From JAOBAU01 sp034667465 (lineage in GTDB: Bacteria; Acidobacteriota; Thermoanaerobaculia; Gp7-AA8): DNA of 8,055 nucleotides. The position numbers and the translations under genes were made by a program. The first letter of the stretch is position 1, and every line of letters begins with the position of its first letter. This document shows positions 1 through 6,389 of this stretch, piece after piece. Where the stretch lies: positions 1 through 8,055 of the forward strand of contig JAXDJV010000001.1 in the NCBI GenBank assembly GCA_034667465.1, in the 5' to 3' direction. The notes beneath the pieces are model-generated. The model did not search any database, was not told the origin of the DNA, and saw only the letters and a program-made list of their open reading frames with translations.

Positions 1-289
1 GCGGCGGGATGTCGTCGGGCTTGGCGAGCTCCGGATTCACGCGCGATGTGTGCAGCACCGTGCCGCCGGTGCGGTCGATCGCACGGGTGTTGCGCCGCGA
101 CAGCGGCATGATCCACGACGAGTTGTCGGCGCTGGCATCGGGCACGATGTTGAGCAGCGAGGCCCATCCGCGGCGCAGGCCGATCACCTCATGGCCCTCG
201 TCCGTCATCCGCCAGACGAATGCCTTGATGGCCGCGTTGAGGCCCGGCACGTCGCCGCCTCCGCTGAGGATTGCGATCCGCTTCTTCAC
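1..289 (-). CDS. 6-phosphofructokinase, N-terminal part (runs off the window)
   Basis: Phosphofructokinase phosphorylates fructose 6-phosphate to the 1,6-bisphosphate in the cytoplasm, the committing step of glycolysis. The 96 visible codons, read from a GTG at 289-287, begin MKKRIAILSGGGDVPGLNAA. The GGGD-PGLNAAIK block (residues 10-22) is the family's N-terminal glycine-rich nucleotide/pyrophosphate loop. A second typical stretch, TRAIDRTGGTVLHTSR (residues 68-83), follows. The residues that separate ATP- from pyrophosphate-dependent enzymes (the GGDGS/GGDDT region) lie beyond the edge, so the phosphoryl donor is undecided; the TGGTVLHTSR style recalls the pyrophosphate/mixed group. The GTG start overlaps the TGA of the dehydrogenase before it (GTGA, 289-286). 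I see no Shine-Dalgarno, so translation is probably coupled. A later ATG (residue 28) would delete the glycine loop. The C-terminal portion is cut off by the window, not by a mutation. Confidence 0.88.
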   Translation of the reverse strand, partial: MKKRIAILSGGGDVPGLNAAIKAFVWRMTDEGHEVIGLRRGWASLLNIVPDASADNSSWIMPLSRRNTRAIDRTGGTVLHTSRVNPELAKPDDIPP

Positions 290-1398
290 TTCGACAGCCG
301 CGCCTGCGCGGCCTTCTCTCCCTCCGGAAAGAAAACCACTTTCAGCGCCTCATGTCGATCGAATCGACCGATGCCCTCGTGAAACTCGTGCAACGAATCG
401 AACGTGGCCTGGACGACCCACTCCACGTCCAGTCCGGACTGCAGCAGCGCCAGCATCCGCTGCCAAGTCCCGTACATGCGGCGGCCGATGATTCCCTGCA
501 GCGTCACTCCTTTGAAGATGACGTTGCGCGTGTAGTCGTCGATGGTGACGGCGTGACCGGCGGGCAAACCGAGCAGCGAAAGGAAGCCGCCCATACGAAC
601 GATGTCGAGCGCGAAATTGATTGCCGCGGAAGAGCCGGACATCTCGCAGACGACGTCGACTCCGACGCCATCGGTGATGTCCTGAATGTTCTGTTTCACT
701 TCCGCCGGATTTGCGGTTCGCACGTTGAACGCGTGCAGATTTTTGAAGTTGCGGTTTGCTGCCCAGCGTCGCGCAGTCTCCAGCGCGTGATCGCTGACGT
801 CGGTGACGATGACGATCGATGCGCCGCTGTGCTCCGCGATCGCCGCGGCCATCGCGCCGATCGGACCGAAGCCTGTGATCGCCACCGCTTTGCCGGCGAG
901 ATCCATCACCTGCGTCGTGTGCACGGCGTTGCCGAGCGCGTCGAGAAATGCGCCGACGCGAAGCGGAACGTCGGAGCGGAGGCGGATGACGTTTGAGGCG
1001 GGAACTTTGACGAACTCCGCGAACGCGCCGTCCTCGTGCAGACCGTAGATCTTCGTTTTGACGCAGATGTGACCGTTGCCGGACCGGCACTGCGCGCATT
1101 CGCCGCAGATGACGTGCATCTCCGCGGAAACGTAATCGCCGACGGCGAGCCCTTCGCGATGCACGCGCTCGCCGATCTCCTCGACGAATCCGCAGAACTC
1201 GTGGCCGTAAATGCGCGGCGGTTTCACCGAATCGCGGATCGACGGATCCCAGTGATAGATGTGCTTGTCGGTCCCGCAGATGGCGGCGGCGGCGACGCGG
1301 ATGAGAACGTCGTCGGGACCCGGTTTGGGCACCGGGCAATCGCGGATCTCGGTGCCTTTCGCTCCGTCTTCCGGAGCGGATTTCACGACAGCTTGCAT
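286..1398 (-). CDS. tdh: L-threonine 3-dehydrogenase (zinc-dependent MDR family)
   Basis: This cytoplasmic enzyme oxidises L-threonine with NAD+ to 2-amino-3-ketobutyrate, which is then cleaved to glycine and acetyl-CoA or decarboxylates to aminoacetone. The 370-residue protein has the full zinc medium-chain dehydrogenase layout. Catalytic zinc ligands are C41 in AICGTDKHIYHWD and H66-E67 in GHEF. The structural zinc site is C98, C101, C104 and C112. The threonine-dehydrogenase block LGNAVHT is at 155-161, and the Rossmann loop GFGPIG (176-181) is followed by D200, the usual NAD+-selecting acid. The C-terminal GRRMYGTW and QSGLD blocks also match Tdh rather than general alcohol dehydrogenases. 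E. coli Tdh is 341 residues; this one has a longer tail. A weak GGA lies about 9 bases before the ATG. The gene sits 64 bp after the hydrolase and overlaps the phosphofructokinase start. The usual partner gene kbl is not in the window. Substrate assignment is by family resemblance. Confidence 0.9.
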   Translation of the reverse strand: MQAVVKSAPEDGAKGTEIRDCPVPKPGPDDVLIRVAAAAICGTDKHIYHWDPSIRDSVKPPRIYGHEFCGFVEEIGERVHREGLAVGDYVSAEMHVICGECAQCRSGNGHICVKTKIYGLHEDGAFAEFVKVPASNVIRLRSDVPLRVGAFLDALGNAVHTTQVMDLAGKAVAITGFGPIGAMAAAIAEHSGASIVIVTDVSDHALETARRWAANRNFKNLHAFNVRTANPAEVKQNIQDITDGVGVDVVCEMSGSSAAINFALDIVRMGGFLSLLGLPAGHAVTIDDYTRNVIFKGVTLQGIIGRRMYGTWQRMLALLQSGLDVEWVVQATFDSLHEFHEGIGRFDRHEALKVVFFPEGEKAAQARLSK

Positions 1399-1462
1399 GG
1401 ATGAATTCCGTTGCCCGAAGCGAGCCAGGAACGGCCGCTGCCGGCGAAGCGCGCGGATCGTA

Positions 1463-2431
1463 TCACAGCGTTTTTTGCGCCTCGGCGCGCCGAAAATGAT
1501 GACGAACGTAACGGAATGCGGAGTCGATCAGATGATCGAGAAACGGCACCGGCTCGACCGCGTGACGACGGCCGAGCGGCAGCTCCGCGGCGAAACGATT
1601 CACCGCCCAGACGAGCGAGTCGGCGTCGCGAACGTACAGATCTTTGTGCAGTCCGCCTTCGACCAGGAAGAGCATCTTCTTCGTCACGCCGCATGCGTCG
1701 TAGAGCTTTTGCGCCATCGACTTCGGACAGACTTCGTCCTCCCTGCCGTGAATGATCAGCAGCGGCACGTCGAGGTTGCGGATGACGGCGAGCGTGTCGA
1801 AGAGCGCGCCGCTGAAAAGATGGAGCGGCAGATGCGGGAACGCCGCGCGCGCCATCTCCGGCAGATTGGTGAACGTCGACTGCAGGATCAGTCCGTCGAA
1901 CGGATGATGGCGAATCACCTGCGCGGCGATCGCGCCGCCGAGCGAGAAGCCGTAAAGGATCGAAGGAATGGCGGCCGGGCGGATCGTTTCGTGAAAGCGC
2001 GCGGCAGAGAGTCCGTCTGCAACGACGCCGTGCAATGACGGATGGCCGCTGCTTTTTCCGAAGCCGCGATAGTCGAACAGCAGCACGTTGATGCCCGCGT
2101 CCAGCAGATGCGGCATCACTTGCGCGGTGTTCGTCAGATTTCCGGTGTTGCCGTGGCAGTACAACGCTGACGCCACCGGTTTCTCGGCGCGGCAATACCA
2201 CGCGTGCAGCATCGAGCCGTCTTCGCTCTCGAACCAGTGCTCATCGACGCGGCCGGCCGGAATGCCGTAGTCCGTCGGAGTCCAGGAGATGACCGGCTCG
2301 CGCGTCGGACAGAAAAGCTGCGTGTGGCGAAAGATGCGCCGCGCCAGGTCGAGCGCGAGCACCGCCGCTCCGCCGTAAAGGAGCGGCTTCGCAATCTGTT
2401 CGAGTTTCTTTCGCGCGTTCACCGACATCAT
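1463..2431 (-). CDS. membrane-anchored alpha/beta-hydrolase (YfhR/Bem46/ABHD13-like)
   Basis: This 322-residue serine hydrolase of the alpha/beta fold has an unknown substrate. Residues about 16-34 form a hydrophobic segment (PLLYGGAAVLALDLARRIF) preceded by lysines, which fits a single N-terminal membrane anchor. Fold motifs come in the expected order: CHGNTGN (92-98, oxyanion-hole loop), DYRGFGKSSG (120-129), the nucleophile elbow GFSLGG with S163, the acid D232 in HGREDEVCP, and the histidine H262 in GGLHKD. This motif set is typical of the Bem46/YfhR/ABHD13-17 group, whose characterised members include protein depalmitoylases and lipid-acting enzymes; no substrate can be read here. Two consecutive ATGs (2431 and 2428) are available and neither has a recognisable Shine-Dalgarno. 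It is the first gene of the minus-strand block and diverges from the thioesterase across a 38-bp gap. The 64 bp to the next gene holds no terminator that I can recognise. Confidence 0.85.
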   Translation of the reverse strand: MMSVNARKKLEQIAKPLLYGGAAVLALDLARRIFRHTQLFCPTREPVISWTPTDYGIPAGRVDEHWFESEDGSMLHAWYCRAEKPVASALYCHGNTGNLTNTAQVMPHLLDAGINVLLFDYRGFGKSSGHPSLHGVVADGLSAARFHETIRPAAIPSILYGFSLGGAIAAQVIRHHPFDGLILQSTFTNLPEMARAAFPHLPLHLFSGALFDTLAVIRNLDVPLLIIHGREDEVCPKSMAQKLYDACGVTKKMLFLVEGGLHKDLYVRDADSLVWAVNRFAAELPLGRRHAVEPVPFLDHLIDSAFRYVRHHFRRAEAQKTL

Positions 2432-2456
2432 GGTCGTACGGCTGAGTCACATGAGC

Positions 2457-2462
2457 AAGGGG
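2457..2462 (+). promoter_or_regulatory. Shine-Dalgarno for the thioesterase GTG start at 2470
   Basis: AAGGGG lies 7 bases before the GTG at 2470. It is the main argument for choosing this start over the in-frame GTG at 2488, which has no Shine-Dalgarno of its own. Confidence 0.5.
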
Positions 2463-2469
2463 CTCGCCA

Positions 2470-2901
2470 GTGCGGTACGCTCGTTTCGTGCCGGTCGAAT
2501 CGCGTGTCCGCGTCCGCTACAAAGATACCGATCAGATGGCGATCGCCCATCACTCGAACTACATCGTCTGGTTCGAGATCGGACGAACGGACCTCTGCCG
2601 CGAGACCGGCTTCACGTATCGCGACATCGAAGAGCGCGGCTTCATCCTCGTCGTCACGGAGATCGGCTGCCGTTACCGCGTGCCGTACCGCTACGACGAT
2701 GAGGTGCTGATCCGCACGACCGTCGAAGAGTCGGGGAGCCGCTCGATCCGCTTCGGTTATGAGCTGCGCGACACGACCGGCGAGAAGCTCCACGCCAGCG
2801 GCTTCTCCGTGCATTTCTGGGTCGACCGCGCGAGCCGCCGGCCGGTCACCGCCGATGCTGAGATCATTGCGGCATTCGCTCCATTCCAATCCCAGCGCTG
2901 A
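2470..2901 (+). CDS. hotdog-fold acyl-CoA thioesterase (4HBT/YbgC-like)
   Basis: This 143-residue cytoplasmic thioesterase hydrolyses the thioester bond of an acyl-CoA; the preferred acyl group cannot be told. The 4-hydroxybenzoyl-CoA thioesterase signature is near the N-terminus: RVRVRYKDTDQM, then HHSNYIVWFEIGRTD. D21 matches the family's catalytic aspartate, and H28, Y31 and E36 are the usual accompanying residues. The beta strands around YRVPYRYDDEVLIRT and the strand HASGFSVHFWVD are also typical, and the length is normal for the family. Starting at GTG 2470 uses the AAGGGG at 2457-2462. Starting at GTG 2488 removes only six weakly conserved residues and would fit a leaderless transcript from a -10-like TACGCT. 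It diverges from the hydrolase and is followed after 32 bp by VWA gene A, so it could head that transcript, although no functional link is evident. Confidence 0.85.
   Translation: MRYARFVPVESRVRVRYKDTDQMAIAHHSNYIVWFEIGRTDLCRETGFTYRDIEERGFILVVTEIGCRYRVPYRYDDEVLIRTTVEESGSRSIRFGYELRDTTGEKLHASGFSVHFWVDRASRRPVTADAEIIAAFAPFQSQR
2476..2481 (+). promoter_or_regulatory. possible -10 box for a leaderless thioesterase transcript
   Basis: TACGCT fits the TANNNT form of a -10 element and ends 6 bases before the alternative GTG start at 2488. It is preceded by GCGG, giving the same GCGGTAC heptamer found before VWA gene C. No convincing -35 hexamer is visible. This conflicts with the Shine-Dalgarno-based start at 2470, inside whose coding region it would lie. 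Confidence 0.25.
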
Positions 2902-2920
2902 ATCAGCGTCTCCCGAGACG
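2896..2920 (+). repeat. two abutting small dyads between the thioesterase and VWA gene A
   Basis: CGCTGAaTCAGCG (2896-2908) spans the thioesterase stop codon. It is followed directly by CGTCTCCCGAGACG (2907-2920), sharing two bases. Each could form a stem of only 5 bp with a 3-4 base loop, and neither is followed by a T tract. They might act as a weak attenuator or an operator, or be chance in GC-rich DNA. Confidence 0.25.
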
Positions 2921-2924
2921 TGCC

Positions 2925-2929
2925 GGAGG
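2925..2929 (+). promoter_or_regulatory. Shine-Dalgarno of VWA gene A
   Basis: A full GGAGG sits 4 bases before the ATG at 2934. This fixes the start, which also gives a complete signal peptide. Confidence 0.75.
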
Positions 2930-2933
2930 TTCG

Positions 2934-4568
2934 ATGAAGGTTCGACTGTTCATCACAGGACTGCTTTTGACAGGCGTGATCGCTTCCGCACAGGAGCCGA
3001 AGCTGAGTGAAACGATCGTCGTTCCGATCACGAACGTCGATCTGGTCATCACCGACGCGAAGGGAAACCACGTTTCGGGACTCGCGAAGAGTGAGCTCGA
3101 GCTGATCGAGAACGGCGTCGCTCGCGAGATCACCAACTTCTCCGAGCTGCGGAAGAACGGCGCCGACGAATCGAAGGGCATCTCCGCGCCGGTCAACCGG
3201 CGCATCCTGCTCGTCTTCGATCTCAACTCGCTGCCGTTCGCGTCGAAGCGGCAGATGGTCGCCGCGGCGCGGAAGTTCGTTGCGGACAATCTTCGTCCGA
3301 ACGATCGTCTCGCGGTCGTGACGGCCGGCAACACGCTCGCGAAACTGACCGACTGGACGAACGACGTCGCGGCGATCAATCGCGGACTCGATGCCGCCGG
3401 TCTCGCAACAGGATCTGCGGTCGAACAACGCGAGGCGACCGAGAAACGTTTGCGGCAGAAGATCGGCGAATCGATGGAGCCGGGCGGTCGCTTCAGCTGG
3501 TCGTTCAGCGATCTGACGACCGAATCGCGCGCGTTCGCGCAGATGTCGATGAACGACGTCGTGCAATCGATCAGCGTGATGAACGCCGCGATGCAGGTCT
3601 TCGGTCCGACGACGGCAAAGAAGGTCGTGGTGATGGCGGGCGGCGGACTGCCGATTCGTCCGGGCGGCGACATCTTCGAATACCTGGAAATCCTTCGCCA
3701 GCGCGCCTCCAGCGGTGAGTTCGGCAAGGCGATGATGGACAGCTCGAAGAACGCGGCGCCGCTCAGCGACGCGACGCAGTTCGACGTCACGCCGCAGCTT
3801 CGCGTGCTCGCGCAGAAAGCGGTGCGCAACGGTGCAGCGATCTACGCGCTCGATCCCGACATGAGCCGTTCGTCGTCGGTCGCCGTCGAACGGCAGATCG
3901 CGTCCGACAACAGCTCCGACTTCGCAGCGGTCGCTTCGCGCGCGTCCGGCTATCAGTATCTCGCCGGCGTTACCGGCGGCATCGCGGTGCTCGGAATGAA
4001 AGCGCCGGAAGCGCTGGAGAAAGTCGCGAACGATCTCGATTCGTATTACTCGATCGGATATCGATCCGCCGTCATCGGCGACGAGCCGCCGAAGCTCGAA
4101 GTGCGCTCGAAGAGCGGCTATCGCGTTCGCTACAACTTCGGCGGCATGCAGGGCTCGCGCGATTCCGTCGTCGAAGCGCGAGTCGTCGCGAATCAGATGG
4201 AAGCGCCGTCATCGAACGACCTCGGCATCACGATCGTCGCCGACGCGTCGTCGCTCGACGGCGGCGCGAAGCGCGTCAAAGTCAAGGTATTGATCCCGGT
4301 GAAGAATCTGAAGCTCATTCGCGATGGCGATGACATGACCGGCGGCATCAACGTTTTCGTTTCGATGGGGAGCGCGGACGGTTCGTCATCGGAAGTACAG
4401 AAGCGGACGCACGAGCTGCGGCTCGCCGCGTCCGACATGCCCGAATACCTCAAACAGGAGCTGACGTACGCGGTCGTTTTGACGCTCGAGCCGGGGCGGA
4501 CGCAGGTCTCGATCGGCGTGATGGACCAGCGTTCGGAGAAAACCGGCTTCGGCCGGATATCGATTTAG
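2934..4568 (+). CDS. secreted VWFA-related domain protein, paralog A
   Basis: This 544-residue exported protein is of unknown role and is the first of three tandem paralogs. A short signal peptide ends in ASA (17-19), cut before Q20. Residues about 27-72 form a beta segment with the pattern VDLVITDAKGNHVSGL and ENGVAREITNF, typical of the family. The VWA-like core (about 88-310) begins with ILLVFDLNSL (91-100), holds AGGGLPIRPG (235-244) and ends near IYALDPD (303-309). A linker carries DLDSYYSIGYR (367-377) and KSGYRVR. The C-terminal beta domain (about 425-544) has NDLGITIVAD, PVKNLKLIRDG and EPGRTQVSIGVMDQRSE. Where a classic VWA metal site reads DxSxS, this has D96-L-N-S-L, so metal binding is doubtful. 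The mature protein has no cysteine and no second membrane segment. It ends in TAG followed in frame by TAA. The family is found mostly in Acidobacteriota and is functionally uncharacterised; protein-protein interaction at or beyond the cell surface is only an inference. Confidence 0.87.
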   Translation: MKVRLFITGLLLTGVIASAQEPKLSETIVVPITNVDLVITDAKGNHVSGLAKSELELIENGVAREITNFSELRKNGADESKGISAPVNRRILLVFDLNSLPFASKRQMVAAARKFVADNLRPNDRLAVVTAGNTLAKLTDWTNDVAAINRGLDAAGLATGSAVEQREATEKRLRQKIGESMEPGGRFSWSFSDLTTESRAFAQMSMNDVVQSISVMNAAMQVFGPTTAKKVVVMAGGGLPIRPGGDIFEYLEILRQRASSGEFGKAMMDSSKNAAPLSDATQFDVTPQLRVLAQKAVRNGAAIYALDPDMSRSSSVAVERQIASDNSSDFAAVASRASGYQYLAGVTGGIAVLGMKAPEALEKVANDLDSYYSIGYRSAVIGDEPPKLEVRSKSGYRVRYNFGGMQGSRDSVVEARVVANQMEAPSSNDLGITIVADASSLDGGAKRVKVKVLIPVKNLKLIRDGDDMTGGINVFVSMGSADGSSSEVQKRTHELRLAASDMPEYLKQELTYAVVLTLEPGRTQVSIGVMDQRSEKTGFGRISI

Positions 4569-4576
4569 TAATCGAT
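4559..4576 (+). repeat. ATCGAT dyad around the tandem TAG-TAA stop of gene A
   Basis: ATCGAT occurs on both sides of a 6-base spacer (4559-4564 and 4571-4576), and the spacer holds the TAG stop. It could form a weak 6-bp hairpin. There is no T tract, and the AT-rich stem makes termination unlikely. The in-frame TAG TAA doublet is at 4566-4571. Confidence 0.3.
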
Positions 4577-4584
4577 CAAATCAC

Positions 4585-4590
4585 AGGGAG
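4585..4590 (+). promoter_or_regulatory. Shine-Dalgarno of VWA gene B
   Basis: AGGGAG lies 5 bases before the ATG at 4596 in a 27-bp gap. The gap is too short for an evident promoter, which supports cotranscription with gene A. Confidence 0.7.
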
Positions 4591-4595
4591 AGATC

Positions 4596-6320
4596 ATGAA
4601 CAGTCGCATTTTCGCTGCAGTGCTGCTGATGTCGGCGTCGTTCGCATTCGCGCAGGAAGCGCCGCGCGCGCAGGAGACGATCGACGTCACGGTCCGCAAT
4701 CTCGACGTCGTCGTCACCGACTCGAAAGGGAATCGCGTGACCGGCCTCGCGAAGGACGATCTGCAATTGTTCGAGAACGGTGCGCCGCGCGACATCACGA
4801 ACTTCGAAGAGATCAAAAAAGGGGCGACGACCGGAACCTCGGAACCGCCGCCGCGACGGATCGCCATCGTCTTCGATCTCTACACACTGACGATGCCGGC
4901 GAAGCGGCAGGCGGTCGATGCAGCGCGGAAGTTCCTCGCGGCGAATCTGCGCAAGACCGATCTCGCGGCGGTCTACACCGGCGGCAATTCGATGACGACG
5001 ATCAGCGACTGGTCGAGCGATCCGGTCGCGATCGGTACGGCGCTCGACAAAGTGAACGCCGAGGCTGCGCTGCCGAATGCGACGCAGCGGACGATCGCGG
5101 AGAAACGGATTCGCGATTCGCTGGTCGACTCATCGTTCGCCGAAAGCATCCACAAGTCGAAAGACACGCCGAACCTGAACACCGGACAGAACGGCGATCC
5201 GACGATGCAGGCGCCGCAAGTCGACCCGTCGTCGACGCGTGGCGGGGCGATGCGTACTTTCAACGACGTGATCGCGCAGGCGCGGATCTTCGCGCAGGGC
5301 GAATACCGCGACGTCGAGCACTCGGTGAGCGTGATGAACGCGGCGATCAACGCGTTCGGTGCGTCGAACGGACGCAAGGCGCTGATCGTCGCCGGTGGTG
5401 GTTTGCCGACTCGTCCCGGCGCGGAGCTCTTCACCTGGCTGCAGAACGAATCCGACAAAGCGTCGCGCGGTGAATACGGTAACTCGATGGCGAAGAGCGC
5501 CGGTCGCTCGTCGGCGCTGGAATCGGCGAAGTACGACACGACGCCGATCATTCGTTCGTTCGCCGAAGGCGCGGCGCGCAAAGGCGTCGTCGTCTACGCG
5601 CTCGACAGCGAGATCGGCGGTCTTCCGGCCACACGCGTCGGCAACGCCGAGCATACCGACTCGAGCGCCGACTTCATGGGCACCGCAACGCGCGTCGACG
5701 GCTACCAGATGCTGTCGAATCTCACCGGCGGCGTCGCGCTGCTCGGCGGCAGCGCGGCGAACTCGATGGCCGAGATCGCCAAGGACCTCGACTCGTATTA
5801 CTCCGTCGGCTATCGCACTGCTTCAACATCCGACGGCGTGCCGCAGATCGAACTGAAATCGAAGAGCGGCTATCGCGTGCGCGCGACGTTCGCCAGTCTG
5901 CCGCAATCGCGCGACAGCGAGATGCTCGACAAAGTTGCCGCGAACAACGTCGAGAAGCAGCCGAACGATCTCGGCATCACCCTCGTCGCCGATCCCGCGG
6001 TCGCGGGCGAAGGCGATCGCAGGACAGTCGCGGTGCGCATCATGGTGCCGGTGAAGAAACTGAAGCTGGTGAAAGAAGGGGAGTTCGTCACCGGCGGCTT
6101 TAACGTCTACGTCTCGACCGGCGATGACAAAGGGAACTCGTCGGAAGTGTCGAAGCAGACGCATCAGATCAAATGGCCGGCCGAAGCGCTGCCGAGCCTG
6201 ATGGAGAAGAACATCACGTACAAAGTGAACGTGATCATGGAGCCGGGCCGTTCGCAGATTTCGATCGGCGTGATGGATCAGCGTTCCGAGCAACGCGGCT
6301 TCGAACGCCTCGGCGTCTGA
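4596..6320 (+). CDS. secreted VWFA-related domain protein, paralog B
   Basis: At 574 residues this is the longest of the three paralogs. The signal peptide ends AFA (17-19), cut before Q20. The N-terminal beta segment has ETIDVTVRNLDVVVTDSKGN and ENGAPRDITNF. The VWA-like core runs from IAIVFDLYTL (89-98), through AGGGLPTRPG (266-275), to VYALDSE (333-339). Its metal-site equivalent, D94-L-Y-T-L, departs furthest from DxSxS. DLDSYYSVGYR (397-407) and KSGYRVR lead to the C-terminal domain with NDLGITLVAD, GEFVTGGFNVYVSTGD, QTHQIKWP and EPGRSQISIGVMDQ. It differs from A and C by a polar insertion of roughly 30 residues (about 183-217), rich in Asn, Asp, Pro, Ser and Gly and probably a flexible loop. 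It lies 27 bp behind A with a good Shine-Dalgarno, so is likely translated from the same mRNA, and a strong hairpin follows its TGA. Function is unknown; export is well supported, and ligand binding is not. Confidence 0.88.
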   Translation: MNSRIFAAVLLMSASFAFAQEAPRAQETIDVTVRNLDVVVTDSKGNRVTGLAKDDLQLFENGAPRDITNFEEIKKGATTGTSEPPPRRIAIVFDLYTLTMPAKRQAVDAARKFLAANLRKTDLAAVYTGGNSMTTISDWSSDPVAIGTALDKVNAEAALPNATQRTIAEKRIRDSLVDSSFAESIHKSKDTPNLNTGQNGDPTMQAPQVDPSSTRGGAMRTFNDVIAQARIFAQGEYRDVEHSVSVMNAAINAFGASNGRKALIVAGGGLPTRPGAELFTWLQNESDKASRGEYGNSMAKSAGRSSALESAKYDTTPIIRSFAEGAARKGVVVYALDSEIGGLPATRVGNAEHTDSSADFMGTATRVDGYQMLSNLTGGVALLGGSAANSMAEIAKDLDSYYSVGYRTASTSDGVPQIELKSKSGYRVRATFASLPQSRDSEMLDKVAANNVEKQPNDLGITLVADPAVAGEGDRRTVAVRIMVPVKKLKLVKEGEFVTGGFNVYVSTGDDKGNSSEVSKQTHQIKWPAEALPSLMEKNITYKVNVIMEPGRSQISIGVMDQRSEQRGFERLGV

Positions 6321-6331
6321 CGACGAGAAAA

Positions 6332-6361
6332 GCGGGCACGGCCGTAATCGGTCGTGCCCGC
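6332..6361 (+). terminator. strong GC-rich hairpin after gene B
   Basis: The left arm 6332-6344 pairs with 6349-6361 over 13 bp, with one G-U, around a TAAT loop. It begins 11 bases after the TGA of gene B. AAAA precedes it on the plus strand, but GTGTCG rather than a T run follows it. In the plus direction it is therefore a U-tract-less hairpin that could terminate weakly or protect the 3' end. Read on the minus strand it has the canonical form, stem then TTTT, and could block antisense transcription. It most likely separates the A-B transcript from gene C. Confidence 0.6.
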
Positions 6362-6376
6362 GTGTCGAAACGGCGG

Positions 6377-6382
6377 TACATT
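6377..6382 (+). promoter_or_regulatory. possible -10 box for a leaderless gene C transcript
   Basis: TACATT fits TANNNT and ends 7 bases before the ATG at 6390, the distance expected if transcription starts at the ATG itself. GCGG before it makes GCGGTAC, as upstream of the thioesterase GTG at 2488. No good -35 hexamer is seen at 16-18 bp, where the hairpin lies. Only a weak AGGCG could serve as a Shine-Dalgarno. Confidence 0.35.
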
Positions 6383-6389
6383 CAGGCGC

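Noticed and set aside
9..996. Plus-strand open frames over the pfk and tdh region
   Set aside because: The minus strand here encodes clear phosphofructokinase and Tdh motifs; the plus-strand products have no family features.
1399..1500. Possible terminator or promoter between the hydrolase and tdh (T6 run, GGCGCGCC palindrome, TACGAT on the minus strand)
   Set aside because: The T run and palindrome are inside the hydrolase coding end and not arranged as stem then T tract; TACGAT lacks a credible -35 hexamer and is far from the tdh start.
2903..3829. 308-codon open frame on the minus strand opposite gene A
   Set aside because: It has Ser/Arg-rich shadow composition and no motif, and lies fully opposite a conserved gene with a signal peptide and Shine-Dalgarno.
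6354..6389. Upstream GTG start for VWA gene C at 6354
   Set aside because: It lies inside the right arm of the hairpin, has no ribosome site, and would put a 12-residue charged leader before an otherwise normal signal peptide that starts at ATG 6390.
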